35,434 nucleotides of DNA from Thermoflexus hugenholtzii JAD2. GTDB lineage: Bacteria; Chloroflexota; Anaerolineae; J036; Brachytrichaceae. Below the pieces are notes generated by a model that ran no database searches, was not told where the DNA came from, and saw nothing but the letters and a program-made list of their open reading frames with translations. Numbering within the stretch: position 1 is the first letter of the stretch; each line of letters starts with the position of its first letter. The stretch lies in NCBI GenBank assembly GCA_945877855.1, contig CAMDWA010000031.1, forward strand, positions 1-35,434, written 5' to 3'. This document shows, one piece after another, positions 23,158 through 31,375 of the stretch. The position numbers and the translations under genes are program-made.

Positions 23158-23937
23158 TTAAATCGCTGCCCGTCCACCGTCGATCAGCCACGACGCACCA
23201 TTCACATAAGTGGCTGCATCAGAACACAAGAACACAACAACACGCGCAACTTCATCCGGTTCGCCATAGCGCCCCATTGGGTTGCGGCCAACATTGAATT
23301 TGGCAACTGCGGCGGGGTCTTCAGGGTTAAGCATCTCTGCAATCGAACGCACCATGCGGGTGTCGATAGGCCCCGGACAGATGGCATTAACGCGAACACC
23401 ATGTTTGCCAACTTCGCCCGCAGCCGAGCGGGTAAGACCCAGAATGCCATGCTTGCTGGCAGAGTAAGCCGCCAATGATGGCGCGCCGACGGTTCCGGCC
23501 ACTGAAGATGTGTTCACAATTGCCCCTTTTTTCTGAGCAATCATGATCGGCAAGACATAGCGCAAGCCCAAAAACGTGCCTTTCAGATTGACCCCAATAA
23601 CGCGATCCCAATCTGCTTCATCCGATTCAGCGATGGGTCGCACACGTCCTTCGACACCAGCATTGTTAAAAAAATAATCGATACGCCCAAACTGATCTAA
23701 TGTTTGCTGCACATAAGCTTGTACTTGTGCCGATTGACTGACATCAGCTTGTGCAAAAAAGGCTGGCTGCCCCAACGCACAGATTTCACCGGCCGTCTTT
23801 TCAGCAGCCTCAAGGTTGATGTCAACTACGGCCACACTCGCACCAGCACGCGCAAACTCAAGACACGTTGCCCGCCCTATGCCGCTACCACCACCCGTGA
23901 CCAGCGCGACTTTGTTTTTCATGTCCATTTCTTTCAT
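23158..23937 (-). CDS. Short-chain dehydrogenase/reductase
   Basis: A 259-residue classical SDR. The cofactor loop is TGGGSGIGRA (about 14-23), with VVDIN favouring NAD; then NNAGVEG, the catalytic Ser in NTSSVAG, Tyr and Lys in AYSASKHG, and the C-terminal ATYVNGASWLIDGG. Likely oxidises a hydroxyl group, probably of a sugar or sugar acid, together with the neighbouring dehydratase. The ATG at 23937 is one base after the upstream stop (TAATATG), indicating coupling; internal ATGs four and six codons on are also possible starts. Confidence 0.92.
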   Translation of the reverse strand: MKEMDMKNKVALVTGGGSGIGRATCLEFARAGASVAVVDINLEAAEKTAGEICALGQPAFFAQADVSQSAQVQAYVQQTLDQFGRIDYFFNNAGVEGRVRPIAESDEADWDRVIGVNLKGTFLGLRYVLPIMIAQKKGAIVNTSSVAGTVGAPSLAAYSASKHGILGLTRSAAGEVGKHGVRVNAICPGPIDTRMVRSIAEMLNPEDPAAVAKFNVGRNPMGRYGEPDEVARVVVFLCSDAATYVNGASWLIDGGRAAI

Positions 23938-23938
23938 A

Positions 23939-24676
23939 TTAGTTCTCTAAGTAATTATGAATGACGCGACCAAATGGCAGCACAAAATCTGCACGCCAAT
24001 AAAACCCATCTAACATTTCACGCACTGGCAAGCGATAGACCGGTGCTTGCGCATTAGGCCGCAATTCAACCGTGACCGCCCCGCGCCAACACTCATACAC
24101 CTTTAAATCGGCAAAGGTGCGGGCGGTCAGTTGGCGAATGGCATCGCTGCCGTCTACATTGGGCACGACTTTCAAATTGATATTGGTGCGAAAATCGCCA
24201 TAACTGCTCAACTCATCAGGGTTCACGCGGGTCTGCTTATAGGCCATCGTCAGAGTAATCACATCAATGCCATTGCGTTTGACGATGCCAACAAATAAGT
24301 CGTCACGCACACCCAGCCATGGCTCGCCGCCTTTCTTGGGCTGCCCATAGATCTCACGTCCGGTTGCCACCGCGCCATCGCTACCCAGATATAAGTAGGG
24401 TGAATATGCGCCAGTGATGGCTGTGCCCGCCAGCCGCACGGGAATTTGTACCGCCGATTCGTAGTAATTGCCAAACCAATCAGAATCGTTCATGTGATAA
24501 ACATGTATCAGCACGATGTCGCTGACGACTTCGAGCGGTGACGGCACAAGGCAACGCGAGGCTTCGATATCCGTTCGATAAAACGCTGTCAAAACCTCGG
24601 TATTACGCATCTGCATTGGAAAGCGTGGCACCAGTGGGTTATCGAATGGGGTTTCAAATGAGATTCTAGCGTCCAT
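23939..24676 (-). CDS. Acetoacetate decarboxylase family protein
   Basis: About 245 residues of the acetoacetate-decarboxylase superfamily. The family's active-site region is recognisable as GREIYGQPKKGGEPWL, with the paired lysines that form the Schiff base in true decarboxylases. VLIHVYHMNDSDWFGNYYESAVQIPVR and the closing DGFYWRADFVLPFGRVIHNYL fit as well. Superfamily members include aldolase/dehydratases, so substrate and reaction remain open. I start it at the ATG 24676 (MDARISFETP), the natural family start; a GTG at 24712 would add 12 residues. It lies between the transport genes and the SDR in the same operon. Confidence 0.85.
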   Translation of the reverse strand: MDARISFETPFDNPLVPRFPMQMRNTEVLTAFYRTDIEASRCLVPSPLEVVSDIVLIHVYHMNDSDWFGNYYESAVQIPVRLAGTAITGAYSPYLYLGSDGAVATGREIYGQPKKGGEPWLGVRDDLFVGIVKRNGIDVITLTMAYKQTRVNPDELSSYGDFRTNINLKVVPNVDGSDAIRQLTARTFADLKVYECWRGAVTVELRPNAQAPVYRLPVREMLDGFYWRADFVLPFGRVIHNYLEN

Positions 24677-24783
24677 ATGATCAACGTGCCATCCATAATA
24701 ACGGCAGCACACCCGGTCAACTTAAAACCTGTGTCAGTCATTTCGGCTTCTCAAATGAGCGATCCACTTCTATGATCTCCGGT

Positions 24784-25647
24784 CTAACCTTTCACAGCAC
24801 CGGCAGTTAAGCCAGAAATAATATAGCGCTGCATTGATAAATAGAACAGCACCGGTAAAATTGAGAACACTAGCCCAGCTGCCATATATTGTTCTACTTG
24901 CACCCCCGATAACCCTTTGAGCGTGGTTAACCCAACCGAAGCTGGCATCAACTCAGTAGAGCCGAGCATGATGCTAGCATACAAATACTCGTTCCAACCA
25001 GCAAAAAAGGCAACCACCGCCACAGCCACCAAACCCGGGGTAGACAATGGCAACACGATGCGCCAAGCAGTGCTCAATTCTGAACAGCCATCCACAAGTG
25101 CCGCATCTAACACCTCTGTCGGCACAGAATCAAACACCCCTTTTAAAATCCAAATACAAACCGGCAATGCAAAAGCCACATCGACTACGGCCAATGTGGG
25201 CAATTGGTTGAGCAGCTCAAGGCGGCTATACATGATATAAAGCGGAATCAGCACCAAAACTTCGGGCAACATTTGGGTGACGAGCAAAAATAGACCAAAT
25301 AACGAGCGCCCGCGCCAACGCAGACTAGACAATGCATATGCGCCCATTACGGTTAATAAGGTACATAACAACATCGACATCGCCGCGATCAAGAATGAAT
25401 TCTTCAACCAATTTGCCACTGGGTGTCGGCCAAATAACTCGCCAAACTGAGAAAAGATGATCTCCTGTGGGAATAACGGAGGCGGGTAGTGCAGCGTATA
25501 TTTGTTTGGCTGCAAGGTCGCAACGATCATCCAATACACCGGAAAAATAGTCACTAATGTGACAAAAATAATGGCAAGATATAGCAGAACACTGCCAATT
25601 GTCTGGCGTAGCTTTGATTTTGGCGATAATAACGCAGAAGTTGTCAT
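24784..25647 (-). CDS. ABC carbohydrate transporter permease, MalG type
   Basis: A 287-residue inner membrane protein with six predicted helices. The ATPase-contact loop is visible as EVLDAALVDGCSELSTAWRIVLPLSTPGL (EAA-type motif), and the end RYIISGLTAGAVKG is the typical MalG/CUT1 C-terminus. I chose the ATG at 25647, four bases after the stop of the other permease, rather than 25704, which would overlap it. It forms the membrane channel with the upstream permease. No ATP-binding subunit is in the window, so a shared MsmX-like ATPase elsewhere is likely. Confidence 0.92.
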   Translation of the reverse strand: MTTSALLSPKSKLRQTIGSVLLYLAIIFVTLVTIFPVYWMIVATLQPNKYTLHYPPPLFPQEIIFSQFGELFGRHPVANWLKNSFLIAAMSMLLCTLLTVMGAYALSSLRWRGRSLFGLFLLVTQMLPEVLVLIPLYIMYSRLELLNQLPTLAVVDVAFALPVCIWILKGVFDSVPTEVLDAALVDGCSELSTAWRIVLPLSTPGLVAVAVVAFFAGWNEYLYASIMLGSTELMPASVGLTTLKGLSGVQVEQYMAAGLVFSILPVLFYLSMQRYIISGLTAGAVKG

Positions 25648-25651
25648 GATA

Positions 25652-26611
25652 TTAGGCGTACTCCTTTGCACGGCGCGCCTGCAAGATGATGAATACGATG
25701 GCAATGATCAATGAGATCAGAAAACCAGCCACCCCCATTGCCGCAGCATAAGAATAGTCATAAAAGCGAAAGGCCGCGTTGTATATCCGCATGACGATAG
25801 TCTCGGTTGCACCAACTGGGCCGCCACCCGTCATGAGAAAAATAATCGAGAATTGCTTTAACGAAAAAATAGAAGCCAAAACAACCAATAGCTCTAATGT
25901 TGTCGCAATACCCGGCATGGTGATGTTGCGAAACAATTGAAAGGTATTTGCGCCATCTACCTTGGCGGCATCATATAACTCCTGAGAGACACTCTGGAGT
26001 GCCGCCAACATCACCAAACTATAAAATGGAAATGCCTTCCATGAGGCAATCAACACCACCCATGCCATAGCCAGTTCTGGAACTTGTAACCACTGCGGGT
26101 TTTCATTCACTCCCGGAATGAGCCGTGCCAACACATTAATCACCCCAAATTGTGGGTTAAGGATCCAGATGAAGATCATCACGACCGGCACTTCAGGAAA
26201 TGCCCATGGGATCATCAAGAGCGCACGGGCGGCTGGGCGAAAGCGAAACGGGCGGTTGAACAGCAGCGCCGTAAGCAATCCAGCCCCAAGCGCGATGATA
26301 ATAACCAAGCTTGTAAAAATCAGCGTCACTTTTAACGACTGCCAAAACTCTGGATCATCAAACATTCGTGCATAGTTCGCTAAGCCCACCCATACTTGCG
26401 GTTTGTTTGAGGCAAGTTCGAGACTGGTAAAACTACCGTAAATACCCTGAACAATAGGAGAAATGATAAACACACCCTCATACAGGAGAATGGGTAACAC
26501 TAACAGGTATGGCAAAAGATTAGATCGTCGATGTTTTATCCCCATTGCCACTTTCATTCTGGGCTTGACCAAGGTCGAATTATCGGCTCTGCCGTCTGCT
26601 ATATCTCGCAT
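25652..26611 (-). CDS. ABC carbohydrate transporter permease, MalF type
   Basis: About 319 residues with six membrane helices. NLLPYLLVLPILLYEGVFIISPIVQGIYGSF is the typical first helix of CUT1 permeases, and QELYDAAKVDGANTFQLFRNITMPGI is the EAA loop that docks the ATPase. The start is uncertain: ATG 26611 is used here, but GTG 26689 and ATGs at 26557 or 26545 are also in frame, and none has a strong ribosome binding site. It lies between the binding protein and the second permease, and is needed with both for uptake of a sugar or similar compound. Confidence 0.9.
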   Translation of the reverse strand: MRDIADGRADNSTLVKPRMKVAMGIKHRRSNLLPYLLVLPILLYEGVFIISPIVQGIYGSFTSLELASNKPQVWVGLANYARMFDDPEFWQSLKVTLIFTSLVIIIALGAGLLTALLFNRPFRFRPAARALLMIPWAFPEVPVVMIFIWILNPQFGVINVLARLIPGVNENPQWLQVPELAMAWVVLIASWKAFPFYSLVMLAALQSVSQELYDAAKVDGANTFQLFRNITMPGIATTLELLVVLASIFSLKQFSIIFLMTGGGPVGATETIVMRIYNAAFRFYDYSYAAAMGVAGFLISLIIAIVFIILQARRAKEYA

Positions 26612-26719
26612 CTTGTTTTCGATGTTAATGACGATGTGCTTTGCACGATATGCGCAAAACACATCGTCGCCATAACACGGCTCAACCACCCCAAGGGAAA
26701 CTGAACCGCATTTAGAGTA

Positions 26720-28144
26720 TTAGGTTATGCGGGCAGCAAGGGCCTCGGCCTGCTTCTGCGCAGTTGCCATCGCTTCTTCAACCGATTTGCCAGCCGTCAG
26801 CACACTTGCAAAGTTTGTGATGACAATTTGTCCAAATTCGTTAAAGTTATATACAAAGTCACCTACCACATCAAATGGGGTTACATACTTCACCCCATCA
26901 TAGCCCGGCTTCAGCCACTCCAACTTATCGAGATACTCTTTTCGAGCCGCTGAGGGTTGCGCAAAAATCACATCCTCACAGCCTTCCACCATCTTCTGAT
27001 AAGTCGCTGGTTTGTAAACCCAGGTCAAGAATTCCATCGCGGCATCTTTCACTGGTGAAGCGGCACTAATCATCATTGGGTGAATACGAGCGATTGAGGT
27101 ATTGCTCTCCCAAGGAATGGGTGCACTACGCAGCAACGGATACAAATCGGGTGCGCCCGGCTTAAAGCTACCGACCGCGGCCGATACGAATAACCCTTGT
27201 GCCACTGCACCAGTTTGGAATAATCGAGCACCGGTTGGGCCATCTGTACCTTGAGGGATCGCGACATCATACATCTGCTTAAACAGCTTGAGGCCCTTAA
27301 TAATCGGGTCAGAGGTCAATAGCGGTGTCTTGCCTTTGGCCCACACACCACCATATGGCATACACCATTCTTCCAATTGAAACCAGAAGTCGGCTGGTTC
27401 ACTGACAAGATGGTTCATGAAGAACCCATATTGCTGTTTAGATCGATCGGTCAAGGCCTTGCTGACGGCAATCCACTCATCTGGTGTCTTGGCAGGTGTA
27501 ATTTTGGCATCGTCATAACGCTTTTTGTTATACAAAATGCCAAAGGCAACCGTTACCATGTCTAACCCATACAATTTGCCATCCTTACGCAAGGCATCAT
27601 GGGCTGAGCTTAGGTCTTTGATGTTGTTGCGGGTGAGCACAGCATCGACCGGCGCAACGACACCGGCGCGGATGAGGCGGGGGGCCAATTCGGGTGTCGC
27701 CATCACAATATCCCCATCCAATTTGCCAGCCTGAGCACCGACGATGGTCTTGGTGGTATAGGGGTCGAAAGGAATTTGTTCCGCCTTGACTTCGATCTCT
27801 TTTTGCGACTCGTTAAATTCTTTGATCAAGGATAACCAAGTCTTACCACGGTTGCCTTCCTCAAACCACCATGATAAGTAACGCACGGTCTGCTTAGCAC
27901 CTGTGTTAACCGCAGGGGCGGCTGTTGGTGCTGGTGCTGCCGTGGGCGGCGGCGGGACAGCAGTAGCGGCAGGAGATGCCGGGGCCGTTGTTGCCGCTGG
28001 AGTGGGTGGGGCTGCTGGTTTGGTGGGGGCAGCCGTCGGCGTTGCTGGTGCTGCACAAGCTGCTAATGCTGCTCCGGCAGCGCCAAATGCCGACACTTTT
28101 AGAAGCTTGCGGCGGGTCATTTGATGCTTATTTTTTTCAGTCAT
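26720..28144 (-). CDS. ABC transporter substrate-binding lipoprotein
   Basis: A 474-residue extracytoplasmic binding protein of the carbohydrate-uptake type. The N-terminus has TRRKLLKVSAFGAAGAALAAC: a twin-arginine motif with a lipobox (LAAC), so it is probably exported by Tat and lipid-anchored. A proline/alanine/threonine linker (about 30-80) tethers the binding domain, which starts at QTVRYLSWWFEEGN and shows KEIEVKAEQIPFDPYTTK and VTPFDVVGDFVYNF. I chose the ATG at 28144 because AAGGAG lies seven bases upstream; 28201 has no such signal. It is the first gene of the catabolic cluster and sits directly behind a strong promoter. The ligand is unknown. Confidence 0.93.
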   Translation of the reverse strand: MTEKNKHQMTRRKLLKVSAFGAAGAALAACAAPATPTAAPTKPAAPPTPAATTAPASPAATAVPPPPTAAPAPTAAPAVNTGAKQTVRYLSWWFEEGNRGKTWLSLIKEFNESQKEIEVKAEQIPFDPYTTKTIVGAQAGKLDGDIVMATPELAPRLIRAGVVAPVDAVLTRNNIKDLSSAHDALRKDGKLYGLDMVTVAFGILYNKKRYDDAKITPAKTPDEWIAVSKALTDRSKQQYGFFMNHLVSEPADFWFQLEEWCMPYGGVWAKGKTPLLTSDPIIKGLKLFKQMYDVAIPQGTDGPTGARLFQTGAVAQGLFVSAAVGSFKPGAPDLYPLLRSAPIPWESNTSIARIHPMMISAASPVKDAAMEFLTWVYKPATYQKMVEGCEDVIFAQPSAARKEYLDKLEWLKPGYDGVKYVTPFDVVGDFVYNFNEFGQIVITNFASVLTAGKSVEEAMATAQKQAEALAARIT

Positions 28145-28164
28145 AGTTATCTCCTTATGGAATA

Positions 28165-28198
28165 GGTATACAGATTTCGACCTCCGAAGTAGTATACC
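28165..28198. promoter_or_regulatory. Operator-like inverted repeat GGTATAC...GTATACC
   Basis: GGTATAC (28165-28171) and GTATACC (28192-28198) are exact inverted arms with 20 bases between them, which contain a nested TTCG-ACCTC-CGAA. The site lies just downstream of the -10 element of the promoter of the import operon and upstream of its ribosome binding site, where a repressor would block initiation or elongation. It could alternatively form an mRNA leader hairpin. No regulator gene is in the window. Confidence 0.5.
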
Positions 28199-28204
28199 CA
28201 ATAT

Positions 28205-28233
28205 AGTATAACTGAATAATTGTTAACTGTCAA
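28205..28233 (-). promoter_or_regulatory. Near-consensus sigma-70 promoter for the import/catabolic operon
   Basis: On the minus strand TTGACA (28233-28228) is followed after exactly 17 bases by TATACT (28210-28205), a perfect -35 and a five-of-six -10. Transcription would start near 28198, about 55 bases before the ATG at 28144. The -35 box lies inside a heptamer repeat tract. Confidence 0.75.
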
Positions 28234-28247
28234 CTGTTAACAATTGC
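28220..28247. repeat. Heptamer repeats (CTGTTAA) over the operon promoter
   Basis: TTGTTAA, CTGTCAA, CTGTTAA, CAATTGC: units of a strict 7-bp period that also form an inverted repeat (AATTGTTAAC/GTTAACAATT). The tract supplies the -35 box of the promoter. The rest of 28248-28455, between this and the end of mutS, is AT-rich with no supportable gene. Confidence 0.7.
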
Positions 28248-28455
28248 AGATTTGTAGCCATTCTTTGAAATAGAAGTAACAACCCACATTCCGCACAATA
28301 TCTTTCGTGCGCATAAATTTAAATATATTTCAGGTGATGCAAGGTTCATGGGCAAAAGATAACACACTGGCGATATTTTGCCCAGCAATGTTGAGAATAC
28401 TGCCCTAAAGCAATTAGCGACAACAACGCCAAAAAAGGCGGCGGACAATCATTTC

Positions 28456-31203
28456 TTAACCAGCCAGCTTTTTTAGCTCATAAAGCATGGTTAAAGCCTC
28501 AATTGGGCTAAGGGTATTGGGGTCGAGCGCCCGCAATTTCGCCAATGCAGGCGATTCTTCGGTAAACAAGGCCAATTGCGGCACCTCGGCACGCGGGATG
28601 CGCCGAACAGCGCTGCCGCGCACATCGACCGTGATCTGCCCGTCTTCTAAATCTTTGAGAATGGCGCGGGCACGGTTGACAACGCTGGCGGGCAGCCCAG
28701 CCAATTCACCCACATGCACCCCATATGAACGGTCGGCCCCACCGGGCACCACTTTGTGCAAAAACACAATGCGCCGGTTTGGGTCGCCCGTCGGCGCATC
28801 ATCGCTGACAGCCACGTTATAGTTGCGTACATGCGCCAAAGTGTCGGCCAGCGCAATTAACTCATGATAATGGGTAGCAAACAGCGTCATGGCGCGGTGA
28901 TCGGGGTGATTATGCAAAAATTCGATCACACTCCACGCAATGGCAAGGCCGTCATAGGTGCTGGTGCCGCGCCCAATTTCATCGAGCAGCACCAGACTTT
29001 TGGCGGTGCAATGCCGCAAAATATTGGCGGTTTCGACCATCTCAACCATAAAGGTGCTTTGACCCGAACCCAAATCATCTTGCGCCCCGATGCGGGTAAA
29101 GATGCGATCGACAATCGGCACAGCCGCCGATTGGGCGGGCACAAAACTGCCAATTTGTGCCATTAACACAATAAGCGCCACTTGGCGCATGGTAGTGCTT
29201 TTGCCGCTCATATTTGGCCCGGTGATGATGTGAATACGGGCATCGCCATCGAGGTGGGTATCGTTGGGGGTGAATGGGGCATCGGTCAGCAACTGCTCAA
29301 CGACGGCATGTCGCCCGCCGACGATATGCAACACGCTATCTTTGGCGCTGTAATCAGCGCCGCTAAATTGGGGGCGCACATAATTGTTGCGGGCGGCGGC
29401 CTCAGCCAACGCCGCCGCCACATCGAGCCGCGCCACCTGTTGGGCGGCGTCGAGCAGTGGGCGGGCGTGTTCACTCACAAGACGGTTAATCTCGGTCAAC
29501 AACTGCTTTTCAAGCGCGGCGATGCGTTCATCGGCCTTCAAAATAATCGTTTCATATTCTTTGAGTTTGGGCGTAATAAAGCGCTCGGCGTTGGTGAGGG
29601 TTTGTTTGCGAATGTAATCGGGCGGGGCCGCGCCAGCATTGGCGTGGGTAATCTCGATGTAATAGCCAAAAACTTGGTTATAACCCACTTTTAGCGACTT
29701 GATACCGGTGCGCTCGCGCTCAACCCGCTCTAAATTTGCCACCCATAGTTTGGCATCGCGGGTCGCCAAATGAATGCCGTCTAACTCGGCGCTATAACCG
29801 GGTTTGATAAACCCATCATCATCGGGTTCATTCTTAATAGCGTGTTCAATTAATTCGATAACGGGCGATAAGGCTTGAATTTTGGCTTTGAGGTTATCAA
29901 TTTGCGAATCTAAAATCGAAAATCCAAAATCTAAAATCGTTTGGGCTTGCTTTGCGCCTTGCTTCAAACTGAGCAAGTCACGCGGCTGGGCGATATTGCT
30001 CATGGTGCGGCTGGTCAGCCGCTCAAGGTCGGTGGCCGATTTGAGGGCTTCGCGCACATTGGCCCGCAACATCACATCGTCGAACAGCGCTTGCACACGG
30101 TCGAGGCGTTGCTGAATTTCGGTGAGGTTGAGCAAAGGTTGCGACACCCAATTGCGCAGCAGCCGCGCCCCCATCGGAGTACAGGTTTTATCGAGCACGC
30201 CGAGCAAAGTCGGGGCCGATGGGGCATTGGCTGGCTTGTAACGGCGTGGGGCTGGCACGGCGCGAATGGGTTCAACCAGTTCTAAATTGCGGCGCGTCAC
30301 CTCATCTAGCCCCATAAATTGGCTGGTGTTATACACATTCAGGTCGAGAATTTGGTTGAGCGAGGCCGGTTGCATCTCGCGCAAATAGGCCAAAATCGCG
30401 CCTGCCGCCCGCAACGCCAACGGCTTATCTTCAAGGTCGAAGGCCGCCAAGCTGCTGGTTTTAAATTGCGCTAATACGGTTTGGCGGGCATTGCCAATTT
30501 CAAAACGATAGGCCGGGTAGTGGGTGAGCGGAATACTGCGGGTCGAGCCGGTCAGCGTCATGGTTTTGGGCTTTTCGGCCATCACTTTGCCCGAGGCTGG
30601 CATTTGTTCTTCGACCAACATTTCGCGGGGTTGAATACGCGACAATTCACGCTCAAGCTCAATCGGCCCATTTAGCTCAACGGCATGAAATTCGCCGGTG
30701 GTAATATCGCAATAAGCGAGGCCGAATTTTGGATTTTGGGTTTTGGATTTTGGATTGTTATCGGCTGTTGCATTTTTAATCCCTGATCCCCAATCGACAA
30801 GCCCGACCCCGCTCACAATGGCGGCCAAATAGCTGGCGCGGGCGGCATCGAGCATACGCGGCTCAACCACCGTGCCCGGGGTGATGACGCGGCGAATTTC
30901 ACGCGGCACGAGGCCATTAACCGGGTCGCTGCCCAATTGATCGGCAATGGCGACGCGATAACCACGCTCAACCAGCCGCGCCCAATAGCCCTCTGCCGCG
31001 TGATGTGGCACCCCCGCCATCGGGATGCGCGTGTCTTTGCCCATCGGTCGGCCCGTCAAGGTGACATCGAGTTCGCGCGCAATCAACTCGGCATCGGCAT
31101 CAAACGCCTCAAAAAAATCACCCAGCCGAAAAAACAACACACAGCCCGGGTATTTGGCTTTTAAATCGAGGTATTGACGACGAATGGGGGTTTCGTGGGA
31201 CAT
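28456..31203 (-). CDS. mutS: DNA mismatch repair protein MutS
   Basis: A 915-residue MutS1. It binds mismatches as a dimer and recruits MutL. Domain I carries the mismatch-wedge motif GDFFEAF (F-x-E) near residues 27-33. Connector, core and clamp domains follow. The ATPase domain has Walker A GPNMSGKST, the DLGSGQSTFMVEM loop, Walker B LVLLDEIGRGTSTYDG, and FATHYHEL. The C-terminus ends with the usual helix-turn-helix SPIEALTMLYELKKL. Two low-complexity stretches are encoded by heptamer repeats: NNPKSKTQNPK in the connector region (30727-30754) and TILDFGFSILDS in the core (29907-29941). The frame is intact through both. Confidence 0.97.
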   Translation of the reverse strand: MSHETPIRRQYLDLKAKYPGCVLFFRLGDFFEAFDADAELIARELDVTLTGRPMGKDTRIPMAGVPHHAAEGYWARLVERGYRVAIADQLGSDPVNGLVPREIRRVITPGTVVEPRMLDAARASYLAAIVSGVGLVDWGSGIKNATADNNPKSKTQNPKFGLAYCDITTGEFHAVELNGPIELERELSRIQPREMLVEEQMPASGKVMAEKPKTMTLTGSTRSIPLTHYPAYRFEIGNARQTVLAQFKTSSLAAFDLEDKPLALRAAGAILAYLREMQPASLNQILDLNVYNTSQFMGLDEVTRRNLELVEPIRAVPAPRRYKPANAPSAPTLLGVLDKTCTPMGARLLRNWVSQPLLNLTEIQQRLDRVQALFDDVMLRANVREALKSATDLERLTSRTMSNIAQPRDLLSLKQGAKQAQTILDFGFSILDSQIDNLKAKIQALSPVIELIEHAIKNEPDDDGFIKPGYSAELDGIHLATRDAKLWVANLERVERERTGIKSLKVGYNQVFGYYIEITHANAGAAPPDYIRKQTLTNAERFITPKLKEYETIILKADERIAALEKQLLTEINRLVSEHARPLLDAAQQVARLDVAAALAEAAARNNYVRPQFSGADYSAKDSVLHIVGGRHAVVEQLLTDAPFTPNDTHLDGDARIHIITGPNMSGKSTTMRQVALIVLMAQIGSFVPAQSAAVPIVDRIFTRIGAQDDLGSGQSTFMVEMVETANILRHCTAKSLVLLDEIGRGTSTYDGLAIAWSVIEFLHNHPDHRAMTLFATHYHELIALADTLAHVRNYNVAVSDDAPTGDPNRRIVFLHKVVPGGADRSYGVHVGELAGLPASVVNRARAILKDLEDGQITVDVRGSAVRRIPRAEVPQLALFTEESPALAKLRALDPNTLSPIEALTMLYELKKLAG
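29907..29941. repeat. Heptamer repeats (AATCTAA) inside mutS, core domain
   Basis: AATCTAA, AATCGAA, AATCCAA, AATCTAA, AATCGTT: five units of a strict 7-bp period, encoding TILDFGFSILDS on the minus strand. A change of one unit would shift the mutS frame. Confidence 0.85.
30727..30754. repeat. Heptamer repeats (TTTTGGA) inside mutS, connector region
   Basis: TTTTGGA, TTTTGGG, TTTTGGA, TTTTGGA: four units encoding NPKSKTQNPK on the minus strand. The motif is the same family (AAAATCC on the coding strand) as the tract at 29907-29941. Confidence 0.85.
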
Positions 31204-31208
31204 AGTTG

Positions 31209-31371
31209 GGTTGAGAATGAATGGTTAAGGGTTAATGGTTAATGGTTGAGAGTTGAGGGTTTGTTGTAGGTCTATTATCCCTTACCTATTGTTTTCAGGG
31301 TTATTGAACTTATGACCACGCAACATTCGCTCTCAACTATTCGCTCTCAACCCTTAACTCTCAACTCTCAA
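31209..31371. repeat. Heptamer repeats in inverted pair between mutS and the glycosyltransferase gene
   Basis: GGTTGAG, AATGAAT, GGTTAAG, GGTTAAT, GGTTAAT, GGTTGAG, AGTTGAG at 31209-31257 face CTCTCAA, CTATTCG, CTCTCAA, CCCTTAA, CTCTCAA, CTCTCAA at 31330-31371; the arms are largely complementary. The tract begins six bases upstream of the mutS start codon, so it replaces any normal ribosome binding region of mutS, and ends five bases before the stop codon of the next gene. Confidence 0.85.
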
Positions 31372-31375
31372 CAAA

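Noticed and set aside
28230..28448. 72-residue minus-strand ORF between mutS and the import operon
   Set aside because: It overlaps the operon promoter and heptamer tract, has no ribosome binding site and no recognisable sequence.
29182..29694. 170-residue plus-strand ORF opposite mutS
   Set aside because: Shadow of the conserved MutS frame; no motif or start signal.
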